Positions 9,405 through 16,640 of a stretch of 64,000 nucleotides of DNA are shown here, in pieces. Positions within the stretch are counted from its first letter, which is position 1. Each line of letters starts with the position of its first letter. Both the position numbers and the translations under genes were made by a program. This DNA is from Clostridium sp. MCC353 (GTDB taxonomy: Bacteria > Bacillota > Clostridia > Lachnospirales > Lachnospiraceae), in NCBI RefSeq assembly GCF_018785315.1, contig NZ_WQPN01000109.1, positions 1 to 64,000 on the forward strand. Direction: 5' to 3'. The notes below the pieces were generated by a model, which saw only the letters and a list, made by a program, of their open reading frames with translations, was not told the origin of the DNA and did not search any database.

Positions 9405-10265
9405 CTAAATCTCTCCCCTCAGCCTGGGGTCCAGGGCATCCCGGATGCCGTCGCCAAACATATTCAGACTGATAACCAGAACCGCCACACAGATACCGGG
9501 CGTGAGCGCGAATACGGGATTCTGCAGAAGAAACATGCGGCCTTCGCTGACCATACTGCCCCAGGAGGCGGTGGGGGCGCTGATTCCAAGTCCTAAAAAA
9601 CTGAGCCCCGCTTCAGAAAGGATGGTATTCCCCACCTGCTGGGTCATCATTACAATAATAGGTGAAATGCTGTTGGGCAGAATGTGTTTAAACATCAATT
9701 GGAAATTCTTATTGCCCTGCAGCTTTGCCGCCATGATGTAATCGGCTTCCTTAATGGAAAGCACCTGCCCTCTCATCATTCTCACATATCCTGCCATGGA
9801 TGAAATCCCCAGAATCAATGCCAGGTTCCGGATTCCCCCGCCGAAAACCGCCGTGAGCGCCATTGCCAGGACCACTTGGGGAATGGCCCGGACCGCCTCG
9901 GTCAGGCGGTTTATCACATCATCCGCCACCCCTCCGAAATAACCGGCGGCCATGCCGAAAAAGGTTCCCACCGCACAGGCGATCACCACCGCCAGCACGC
10001 CGATAATTAAGCTCACTCTCGTACCATAGATGATACGGCTTAAAACGTCCCGCCCATAGGAATCCGTTCCCAGCACATGCAGTCTGGACGGCCCCTGCAG
10101 ATATGCCGCAAAGTCCGCGAAATCAGGATCATAGGGCGCGATAAGCGGCGCAAATACGGCTATTACGATAAACAGCAGGATAAAAAATCCGCTGACCGAT
10201 ACTATTTTTCTGGAAAAAAGTGTTTTGGAGAATTTTAAAATCTTATCATATCTGCTTTTGTCCAT
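9405..10265 (-). CDS. Opp/Dpp-type ABC permease, DppC-like
   Basis: 286-residue inner-membrane permease of the binding-protein-dependent (MetI-like) fold. A first transmembrane segment lies near residues 20-45 (GFFILLFIVIAVFAPLIAPY), then an external loop with GTDSYGRDVLSRIIYG, typical of DppC/OppC, then about five further segments. The cytoplasmic coupling region is around IKEADYIMAAKLQGN. ATG 10265 is preceded by GAGAGGGAAAG. It pairs with the DppB-like permease upstream (40-bp gap). Confidence 0.95.
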   Translation of the reverse strand: MDKSRYDKILKFSKTLFSRKIVSVSGFFILLFIVIAVFAPLIAPYDPDFADFAAYLQGPSRLHVLGTDSYGRDVLSRIIYGTRVSLIIGVLAVVIACAVGTFFGMAAGYFGGVADDVINRLTEAVRAIPQVVLAMALTAVFGGGIRNLALILGISSMAGYVRMMRGQVLSIKEADYIMAAKLQGNKNFQLMFKHILPNSISPIIVMMTQQVGNTILSEAGLSFLGLGISAPTASWGSMVSEGRMFLLQNPVFALTPGICVAVLVISLNMFGDGIRDALDPRLRGEI

Positions 10266-10305
10266 CTTTCCCTCTCATTCTGCCGCCATACGGCATTCTT
10301 CACAT

Positions 10306-11250
10306 TTAGTCCACCCGAATCCGGGGATCTACAACCGCATACAGGATATCGGTTAAAAGGTTCACCACACACGCGACCACCGCAGTGATCAGAACGCATG
10401 CCTGGATCACCGGCATATCCCTGGAGGTGATCGCTTTCACAAACAAAGAACCCATTCCGGGAATGGAAAATACGGATTCCACAAACATGGAGCCGCCCAG
10501 CATGGCTCCCAATCTCATGCCGAGAATGGTAATAACGGGAATCAAGCCATTTTTCAGAGCGTGTACGAAGATGACCTTTTTCTCCGTCAGCCCTTTTGAC
10601 CGGGCTGTCCGCACATAATCCTGGCGGATCACTTCCAGCATGCTGGAGCGGGTCTGCCTGGTGGTCGTGGCGATTCCTCCCAGGGCCAGACAAAACAGAG
10701 GCATGGCCGTCTGTCGCATGCTGGCTGAAAAATCGTCCCAGGGAAATGTAAATCCATAGGAGGGAAGCCATCCTAATTTTAAAGAAAATACATACATAAC
10801 CAGCACCCCGATCCAGAATTGAGGCAGGCAGGCGGTGATATTTGCCAAAAGGGTCACCACATTGTCGGCCGCCTTCCCCCGGAACACTGCGCTGATAACC
10901 CCGAACAGGATTCCCAGCGGAACGCTGATGATAAATGCAATGAAGGACAGATAAAGGGTGACCGGAACCCGCTCTGAAAGCACATCTACCGTAGGTTTAT
11001 GAAACTGGGTGGACTTGCCCAGGTCCCCCCGGAATGCTTTTGTCAGCCAGCTAGCATACCGCACCATCACAGGCTTGTCCAGCTCCAGTTCATGATAAAC
11101 CCTGTCATATTCTTCCTGGGAAACCTCTTCCCCCATCATCGCGTAAACCGGATCTCCGGGGATAAATGACATCAGCATGAATACGAATACTGAGATCAAA
11201 AATAAGATAACCACCATCTGCCCAACACGTTTTATTATGTAATGCCCCAT
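10306..11250 (-). CDS. Opp/Dpp-type ABC permease, DppB-like
   Basis: 314-residue permease with the standard DppB beginning (MGHYIIKRVGQM) and first transmembrane helix at about 9-30, followed by the external FIPGDP region. The coupling motif YVRTARSKGL lies near residue 215. I took ATG 11250 with AAAGGGAGC upstream; an in-frame start at 11271 is less likely. It is the first gene of the importer operon; a 166-bp MITE-like element (11275-11440) separates it from the promoter. Confidence 0.95.
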   Translation of the reverse strand: MGHYIIKRVGQMVVILFLISVFVFMLMSFIPGDPVYAMMGEEVSQEEYDRVYHELELDKPVMVRYASWLTKAFRGDLGKSTQFHKPTVDVLSERVPVTLYLSFIAFIISVPLGILFGVISAVFRGKAADNVVTLLANITACLPQFWIGVLVMYVFSLKLGWLPSYGFTFPWDDFSASMRQTAMPLFCLALGGIATTTRQTRSSMLEVIRQDYVRTARSKGLTEKKVIFVHALKNGLIPVITILGMRLGAMLGGSMFVESVFSIPGMGSLFVKAITSRDMPVIQACVLITAVVACVVNLLTDILYAVVDPRIRVD

Positions 11251-11274
11251 TTTGTCTGCTCCCTTTCTCATCTA

Positions 11275-11440
11275 TGAGCGGTCTCGGAAACTCTTTGTGC
11301 CCAGCTTTGTGAGATGATTTTTGCTCAGTTGTGCACAAATTTATGAGGCGTACGCGGGGCGTACGTTGATTAAATTTATGTACGGCTGGCGGAAAATCAG
11401 CCACAAAGATGGGTGCAAGAAAGTTTCTGAGAGTGCTCTC
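11275..11440. mobile_element. MITE-like hairpin element flanked by TA
   Basis: An imperfect inverted repeat of about 166 bp. The left end TGAGCGGTCTCGGAAACT resembles the complement of the right end (GAGAGCACTCTCAGAAACT), and the similarity continues to the centre. The centre reads GAGGCGTACGCGGGGCGTACG. The element is bordered by TA on each side (11273-11274 and 11441-11442), as expected for IS630/Tc1-type insertion. No protein is encoded. The core GAGGCGTA...TACGTTGA recurs in the element at 57284-57443. It lies in the leader of the importer operon. Confidence 0.65.
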
Positions 11441-11510
11441 TATTGCTTTTTCCATACAGATTGATATAATAGAAACTATTATATACAAGATGCACAACTC
11501 TCATGGACTC

Positions 11511-11572
11511 ATTATACTATAGGGCTGTAAAATTCACCAATTGGCAATAATTATTGTTTCAATAGTCCCTGC
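11511..11572 (-). promoter_or_regulatory. Promoter and LysR-type box of the importer operon
   Basis: Minus strand: -35 TTGGTG (11535-11540), 18-bp spacer, -10 TATAAT (11511-11516). The 12-bp palindrome CAATAATTATTG (11545-11556) lies directly upstream, and ATAGTCCCTGC (11562-11572) follows. The same -35 type, the same spacer and the complement of that 11-mer occur at the second promoter (2949-3003). A further inverted repeat, ATATAATAG-AAA-CTATTATAT, is at 11464-11484 inside the leader. The divergent LysR gene starts 43 bp away, so its product is the obvious regulator. Confidence 0.55.
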
Positions 11573-11614
11573 CTATTAAATAAAACACGACATCTAAGGA
11601 AAGGAAGCCGCAGA

Positions 11615-12514
11615 TTGGACACCCGATATTTATCCTATATTATAGAAATCGCAAATGAAAAAAATATGCGTAAGGCGGCTGAGAAGCTCTATGTTTCCCA
11701 GCCTTCGCTCAGCCAGTACCTGGCCAAACTGGAACAGGAACTGGGAACGCCCCTCTTCACCCGGGTGAAAGGGGAACTGATTCCCACCAAGGCTGGCAAT
11801 ATGTACGTGGAATGCGCAAAGAAGATGGTGGATATGAAGAATGAACTCTACCGGAGTATCGCGGAAGTGACCAACACCGGTCACATCAATGTGGCTACCA
11901 CCTCAATCTGGTCTCTTAAAATGGTGTCGGAACTGATTCCCATTCTGAAGAAAGAGTTCCCGGAAGTGAGCCTGGAATTATTTGAAGGAAACCTGATGCC
12001 TACGGAAAAGCTGCTGGAAGAGAAAAGCATAGATATCGCATTTGTGGCCACGACTTCAGTTAAGAAGTTTGAGCACTGCAGCGAGATATTGGGTCAGGAG
12101 GAGATTTTATTCGCGGTTCCGTCTTCCCACCCATTCTGTACGGAAGAAAACAAGAAAAAAGCCCTGACCGCAGCCATGCTGTCGGAGGCATTTTCCGGCG
12201 AAAACTTCATTCTGCCCAGAAAAAACTCCACAGTGAGCAATGCGACCAGTGGCTTTTTAAAGGAATGCAACATCAATACGGATGCCATTTGTTCGGTAAA
12301 TCACATGACTACGGTGACGAATATGGTGGCGAACCAGGTTGGGGTGGCGTTTATCCCGCGTACCTGTATGAGGCCGGAACTGCCGATTACCTATTTTTCA
12401 CTTTCTCCGGGGATTTACCGGCTGAGCGCGGTGATTTACCGGGATGACAGGCCGCTGAGTAAGCCGGAATTGCGGTTGATTGAGATGGCGCAGAATTATC
12501 CGTTGTTTCGCTAA
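11615..12514 (+). CDS. LysR-family transcriptional regulator
   Basis: 299-residue LTTR with an N-terminal winged helix (AAEKLYVSQPSLSQYLAKLE, about residues 18-37) and a two-lobed effector-binding domain from about residue 90. The start is TTG 11615, with AAGGAAAGGAAG upstream; the first residues DTRYLSYIIEIA match the family beginning. Divergent from the importer/UxuA operon and the likely regulator of it. It is strikingly similar at the N-terminus to the LysR proteins at 15691 and 16641, so the three probably arose by duplication. LTTRs usually bind the pathway substrate or an intermediate. Confidence 0.93.
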   Translation: MDTRYLSYIIEIANEKNMRKAAEKLYVSQPSLSQYLAKLEQELGTPLFTRVKGELIPTKAGNMYVECAKKMVDMKNELYRSIAEVTNTGHINVATTSIWSLKMVSELIPILKKEFPEVSLELFEGNLMPTEKLLEEKSIDIAFVATTSVKKFEHCSEILGQEEILFAVPSSHPFCTEENKKKALTAAMLSEAFSGENFILPRKNSTVSNATSGFLKECNINTDAICSVNHMTTVTNMVANQVGVAFIPRTCMRPELPITYFSLSPGIYRLSAVIYRDDRPLSKPELRLIEMAQNYPLFR

Positions 12515-12520
12515 TGTAAA

Positions 12521-12584
12521 GGTGCTTTAAAGTAAAGGGTGAAGGCATTTTCGAAAATGCCTTCACCCTTTACTTTAAAGCACC
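12521..12584. repeat. Perfect 64-bp palindrome between convergent genes
   Basis: Two 32-base arms pair without mismatch around the centre TTTTCGAAAA (axis between 12552 and 12553); the arms begin GGTGCTTTAAAG. A second, partial copy follows (about 12586-12620). The same core GAAGGCATTTTCGAAAATGC recurs behind the GntR gene at 15580-15652. Placed between convergent lysR and leuD-like genes, it could serve as a bidirectional terminator, although there is no long T-run. Confidence 0.85.
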
Positions 12585-12635
12585 AAGGCTTTTTCGAAAA
12601 TGCCTTCACCCTTCGTGTCACCCTTCGCGTTAAAT

Positions 12636-13142
12636 TTATTCTTTCTCCGCCATCATCCTCTTCCTCATAAGCGGCTTAATCCCTCCCGCTTTCAGAATCT
12701 CCAGCGCATATTCTCCAACACATTCCCCGGCATATTCTTCACCCCGGGTTAAATTCTTTATCACCCCTGTCTCAATATCGGCTTCCAGCACATCCCCATC
12801 TTTTACCTTCTTTGAAATCCCCCGGCACACCATCAGCGGCAGCCCCAGGTTCAAAGCATTCCTATAAAAGATTCTGGCAAATGAATCTGCAATTACCATG
12901 GAAGCGCCCATATGCATAATAGCGATTACCGCATGTTCTCTGCTGGAACCGCAGCCAAAATTACTGCCAGCCGCAATAATATCCCCTTTTTTAAACTGCC
13001 GGTGGAGCGTTTCATAGTCTTCCAGACAATGGCTTTTTATCTCTTCCGGATCCACCAGAGCCAGATATCTTCCCGGGTAAATCTGGTCGGTATCCACGTT
13101 ATTGCCCAGCACTGAGACATTTCCTTTGTATACACATTCCAT
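12636..13142 (-). CDS. Aconitase-family hydro-lyase, small subunit (LeuD/homoaconitase type)
   Basis: 168-residue swivel-domain subunit. Hallmarks: GNNVDTDQIYPGRYL near the start, the substrate-binding loop NFGCGSSREHA (about residues 58-68), and SFARIFYRNALNLGLPL. Partner of the large subunit at 13147-14409, with starts and stops nearly touching. ATG 13142 is chosen with AAAGGA about 11 nt upstream; ATG 13154 and TTG 13163 are also in frame and would overlap the large-subunit gene. Usually annotated leuD, but no leuA or leuB is near, so the pair may hydrate a different dicarboxylate or tricarboxylate. Confidence 0.88.
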   Translation of the reverse strand: MECVYKGNVSVLGNNVDTDQIYPGRYLALVDPEEIKSHCLEDYETLHRQFKKGDIIAAGSNFGCGSSREHAVIAIMHMGASMVIADSFARIFYRNALNLGLPLMVCRGISKKVKDGDVLEADIETGVIKNLTRGEEYAGECVGEYALEILKAGGIKPLMRKRMMAEKE

Positions 13143-13146
13143 CTTC

Positions 13147-14409
13147 TCACACATCCTTTCCAATCACGGTTCTCGGGTCGGTCAGCACGCCGGTCAGGGC
13201 CGATGCCGCCACAGTCATAGGTGACGCCAGATAAATTGACGCCTGATTACTTCCCATTCTGCCCGGGAAATTTCTGTTGGAAGCGGTCACGCAAACTTCT
13301 CCGGGGGCAAGAACTCCTTCATGGGCGCTGAGACATGGCCCGCATCCAGGAGTTGAAATAGCCGCACCGGCATCGATGCAATCCTGAAGATATCCTTTTT
13401 CTATACAGGTGCGCAGTACCTCGGTAGATGCCGGAATGATAATCAAGCGGACATCTCTGGCAATCTTCTTTCCTCTTAAAATCCCGGCAGCCGAAGCAAT
13501 ATCTTCTACACGGCCCCCTGTACATGCGCCTATGAAACATTGATCCACATGAACCGGCTCCACTTCTTCGATCGGTTTTACCTGGTCTACGCTGTGGGGA
13601 ACCGCCACCTGAGGGGACATGCCGCTGATATCAAAATGATACTGTTCTGCATACTGATATCCTGGATCGGTTTCCTGTACTTCAAATTCTCTTACGGCAC
13701 GTTTGGAAACGTAATCCATAACCTGTTGATTGGGCTGCATATAGGCGGTCTTCGCTCCCATCTCCACCGCCATATTGCAGATGGCCATGCGTCCGGCAAC
13801 ATCCAGCTGCTCTACATAAGTGCCGGTAAAGTCAATGGCTTTATAAACCGCGCCGTCCGCTTTCATTTCCCCTAATATATGGAGTATCACGTCTTTAGGC
13901 ATAACGCCGTCCATAGGCGTTCCGTCAATTCTCACTTCAATAATTTCCGGTACGCGGAACCACAATTCCCCTGTAATCATGATGGTAGCCATATCCGTCG
14001 CCCCCACTCCTGTTCCAAGGGCTCCAAATGCCCCATGGGTTGTGGTGTGGGAATCGGTGGCAACCACAATAGACCCCGGGCAGATCAGGCCGCTTTCCGG
14101 CATAACCTGATGACACACTCCAGCATTGATATCAAAATGATAGGTGAGCCCCTGTTCCCTTACAAATTCCCTCATCTCTTTATGGTTGGATGCCGACTGG
14201 ATGGTTGGCGCCGGAGCATAATGGTCAAATACAAATGCCAGCCGGTCCTTATCCCATACCCTTCTGCCTCCCATCTCCCTGAAAGAATAAATCGTTTGGA
14301 GATAAAGGTCATTAACTTCTGCAAAATCCACTTTTGCAGTTATAATTTCTCCTGTTTTCACTGACTTCTTTCCACTGTTTTTGGCCAGTATTTTTTCTAT
14401 GGCGTGCAA
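13147..14409 (-). CDS. Aconitase-family hydro-lyase, large subunit (LeuC/homoaconitase type)
   Basis: 420-residue 4Fe-4S dehydratase of the 3-isopropylmalate dehydratase/homoaconitase branch. Cluster ligands are Cys296 (GACTGGR), Cys356 and Cys359 (TPGCGPC); the substrate motif VVATDSHTTTHG is at about 115-126. The start is TTG 14409 with GGAGGAGACAGC upstream; no ATG fits. With the small subunit it forms a two-gene unit behind a strong promoter at 14530-14558 and opposite a GntR regulator. Isopropylmalate isomerisation is the default call; relatives act on dimethylmalate, methylmalate or homocitrate. Isolation from other leucine genes favours a catabolic role (inference). Confidence 0.88.
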   Translation of the reverse strand: MHAIEKILAKNSGKKSVKTGEIITAKVDFAEVNDLYLQTIYSFREMGGRRVWDKDRLAFVFDHYAPAPTIQSASNHKEMREFVREQGLTYHFDINAGVCHQVMPESGLICPGSIVVATDSHTTTHGAFGALGTGVGATDMATIMITGELWFRVPEIIEVRIDGTPMDGVMPKDVILHILGEMKADGAVYKAIDFTGTYVEQLDVAGRMAICNMAVEMGAKTAYMQPNQQVMDYVSKRAVREFEVQETDPGYQYAEQYHFDISGMSPQVAVPHSVDQVKPIEEVEPVHVDQCFIGACTGGRVEDIASAAGILRGKKIARDVRLIIIPASTEVLRTCIEKGYLQDCIDAGAAISTPGCGPCLSAHEGVLAPGEVCVTASNRNFPGRMGSNQASIYLASPMTVAASALTGVLTDPRTVIGKDV

Positions 14410-14529
14410 GCTGTCTCCTCCTTCTTAATTTGTTCCGGCGGCCTGTTGTACTTCCTGCCTTATAACCGGAATCTGTTTACATTTGCATTATGTATTTCAC
14501 ATATCGTATATCGTATGCAATCTAAGCCA

Positions 14530-14558
14530 TTTATAGCACATATTTAGAGTTATGTCAA
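14530..14558 (-). promoter_or_regulatory. Promoter of the leuCD-type operon
   Basis: Minus strand: TTGACA (14553-14558), 17-bp spacer, TATAAA (14530-14535), an almost consensus sigma-A promoter. Downstream in the leader (about 14500-14520) TATCGTA occurs twice in tandem and is followed by GCATAC in complement; a related TGCATACAA lies upstream of the gntR promoter, so a GntR site is possible. About 120 bp of untranslated leader follow; I see no T-box or riboswitch. Confidence 0.65.
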
Positions 14559-14643
14559 TTATTTTTAAAGTATATTTACATATTATTGGGGATTTACGGT
14601 ATTTTAATTGTGCACTTTTTCGTTCTGCATACAATTGGAAACA

Positions 14644-14673
14644 TTGACATTTAAATATTCCTTATGCTAATAT
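14644..14673 (+). promoter_or_regulatory. Promoter of the GntR gene
   Basis: Plus strand: TTGACA (14644-14649), 18-bp spacer, TAATAT (14668-14673). TGCATACAA lies just upstream (about 14626-14634). The transcript would include the whole 151-bp hairpin repeat at 14723-14873 before the start codon at 14903. Confidence 0.6.
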
Positions 14674-14722
14674 TAAACCAGGTATCCGGACATGCCTTAC
14701 CGTGGCTGCAGCATGTCTGAAT

Positions 14723-14873
14723 ATAACGGTTCAAACGTTCCATCTTCTTGACCGAAAATACCGGTCAAGAAGCATCGGATGTTCATCCGATGTGAAAAAT
14801 GATAACGAAACCCGCTTACAAGCAAGCTTGACGCCGCTTTCGTTATCATTTTTCCCGCCGTCTGAACTGTTAC
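14723..14873. repeat. GTAAC-type hairpin repeat, 151-bp long form
   Basis: Outer arms are ATAACGGTTC and GAACTGTTAC. Inside are three nested stems: TTCTTGACC with GGTCAAGAA, CGGATG with CATCCG, and a perfect 16-bp pair AAAAATGATAACGAAA / TTTCGTTATCATTTTT around about 27 nt. It shares arms, the CTTGAC stem and the CCCGCCGTC block with the 81-bp copy at 7237-7317; the 16-bp stem is extra. It forms most of the leader of the GntR gene. Confidence 0.7.
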
Positions 14874-14902
14874 ATTTAAAATAATACATTTTGGGGGAAC
14901 AT

Positions 14903-15562
14903 ATGGCTGCAAAACTTGAAACTGTCAATATACTGCCAACCCGTTACAGAATTGCTTCCATTATCAGAAAAGCAATCTTATCCGGTGAATATAAGGAAGG
15001 AGAAACTCTTTCCCTGACGATGACTGCGGAACAATTAGGGGTGAGCCGCACGCCGGTACGGGAAGCATTTCAAATGCTGGCTTCAGAAGAGCTGATCGAA
15101 TTGCGCCTGAATAAAGAGGCGATCGTCAAGGGTATCAGCGTTGACATGATACGGGATCATTTTGACGTGCGCATTATATTAGAAGGGGAAGCTGTTTCCA
15201 GAGCGGCTTTATCCCGTATGGACGTGTCCGAACTGCTGCTGAGACAGACACGGATTGAGGAGAAAAAAGACGGATTTTCGCCGGAGGAATTCAGGGAGTA
15301 TAACCAGCTCTTCCATACCTCTATCTGGAAGGCCGCCGGGAATAAAAAGATGTACTCCATGCTGACTTCTTTATGGAATGGGAGTTCCTTTGGGAAGACC
15401 GTTACAGAACAGGAGCACAACAGGATCTCTGTCGATGAACACAGGGCTATTTTGGATGATATTATAAAGGGAGATCCTTATATGGCCCGGAAAGATATGG
15501 AAAATCATTTAAACAGGAGTATGAAGAATATTATTGACAGTTATAATCTGGAATTGACGTAA
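14903..15562 (+). CDS. GntR-family regulator, FadR/FCD type
   Basis: 219-residue regulator with an N-terminal winged helix (about residues 12-75; LSLTMTAEQLGVSRTPVREA) and a C-terminal all-helical FCD domain. The FCD metal/effector histidines are recognisable in LFHTSIW, EHRAIL and ENHL. ATG 14903 follows GGGGGAACAT; an in-frame TTG at 14891 contains the ribosome site itself and is rejected. Divergent from the leuCD-type pair, which it likely represses until a carboxylate effector binds (typical for FCD proteins; here inference). Confidence 0.92.
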   Translation: MAAKLETVNILPTRYRIASIIRKAILSGEYKEGETLSLTMTAEQLGVSRTPVREAFQMLASEELIELRLNKEAIVKGISVDMIRDHFDVRIILEGEAVSRAALSRMDVSELLLRQTRIEEKKDGFSPEEFREYNQLFHTSIWKAAGNKKMYSMLTSLWNGSSFGKTVTEQEHNRISVDEHRAILDDIIKGDPYMARKDMENHLNRSMKNIIDSYNLELT

Positions 15563-15579
15563 AATTTAACATGAAGGGT

Positions 15580-15652
15580 GAAGGCATTTTTCAAAATGCC
15601 TTCGGGGTTGACATTAAAGCGTGAAGGCATTTTCGAAAATGCCTTCACGCTT
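15580..15652. repeat. Two GAAGGCATTTTCGAAAATGC-type palindromes in tandem
   Basis: Copy A (15580-15603) and copy B (15617-15652) are short palindromes with the core GGCATTTT(C)GAAAATGCC; copy B is a perfect 36-bp palindrome. Both match the core of the 64-bp palindrome at 12521-12584. They follow the GntR stop directly and precede the LysR gene at 15691, consistent with a terminator-like role. Short direct repeats ACGCTTCATG flank the right side. Confidence 0.75.
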
Positions 15653-15690
15653 CATGTAACACGCTTCATGAAAAAAAGAAAGGAACTCCA

Positions 15691-16614
15691 TTGGACATCA
15701 AATACCTCAACTACATTCTGGCAATCGACCGTTACAAAAGCATAACCAGAGCCGCAAAGGCCCTGTCCATCTCCCAGCCCACATTAAGCCAGTATCTCTC
15801 CAAACTGGAAGAGGAATTGGGCGCCGCCCTCTTTCTGAGGCATGACGGGGAACTGTATCCCACGCCTTCCGGCAGGATCTATCTGGCCGCCTGCCGTGAT
15901 ATTCAGGCCATGGAGCAGAACTTTAAGCGGGAAGCCGCTCTCCTTATCCATTCTGAGCATATTCGGCTGGTCGCTTCCATATCATGGGCATTAAAACTTC
16001 TGTGCCACATCCTTCCCATTTTTAAAAAGGAATTCCCCGAATGTACGTTGGAATTCTCTGAGGAGACCCAGACACAGATTAAAAAAATGATGGAGGAAGG
16101 AAAGGCTGATATCGCTCTTATGGCGGCCACCTCTTTAAATGGGATGCCGGGCTGCAATCAGATCCTGGGGGAAGAGGAAATACTGTTTGCGGTCCATGGG
16201 GATCATCCCTTCTGCCGCCTTCCAAACCCTGAACGTCAGATCACACCTGAGGATATCGGCCGGTATTTCGCGGAAGATCATTTCATACTGGCCGCGGAGA
16301 ATTCCAATGTCCGCAGGATTGAAGAACAGCTGTTCCGGCAGATCAATTTCTTTCCCGCTTCCACATGCAGGATCAAACACATGCACCATGCCGCGGCCAT
16401 GGTATCGAAAGCGTTTGGCGTCACCATGCTCCCGGCCAGCTGTGCCCTGCCAAGCCCGGCCATCCGGTATTACCGGCTCAATCCCCGGGCCTGCCGGATC
16501 AACTTCATCTCCCGCCAGGCCTGCCGCCCTCTCACACCGGGGGAAGAGATGATAATCTCCCTGATACAGGAATATTATCCCATGTTCCAGCCGCCCCTCT
16601 CTAACCTATTGTAA
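15691..16614 (+). CDS. LysR-family transcriptional regulator
   Basis: 307-residue LTTR. Helix-turn-helix at about 18-38 (AAKALSISQPTLSQYLSKLE), effector domain from about 90. The start is TTG 15691 with AGAAAGGAACTCCA upstream. It is followed 26 bp later by another LysR gene in the same direction. There is no adjacent divergent target, so its regulon may be the leuCD or UxuA/importer operons nearby (inference). Confidence 0.92.
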   Translation: MDIKYLNYILAIDRYKSITRAAKALSISQPTLSQYLSKLEEELGAALFLRHDGELYPTPSGRIYLAACRDIQAMEQNFKREAALLIHSEHIRLVASISWALKLLCHILPIFKKEFPECTLEFSEETQTQIKKMMEEGKADIALMAATSLNGMPGCNQILGEEEILFAVHGDHPFCRLPNPERQITPEDIGRYFAEDHFILAAENSNVRRIEEQLFRQINFFPASTCRIKHMHHAAAMVSKAFGVTMLPASCALPSPAIRYYRLNPRACRINFISRQACRPLTPGEEMIISLIQEYYPMFQPPLSNLL

Positions 16615-16640
16615 AATCCAGGCCAAATGAGGTAATATTT

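Noticed and set aside
14410-14902. T-box or amino-acid riboswitch before the leuCD-type genes
   Set aside because: No T-box sequence or specifier-like stem is visible on the leuC side; the only strong structure is the repeat on the gntR side.
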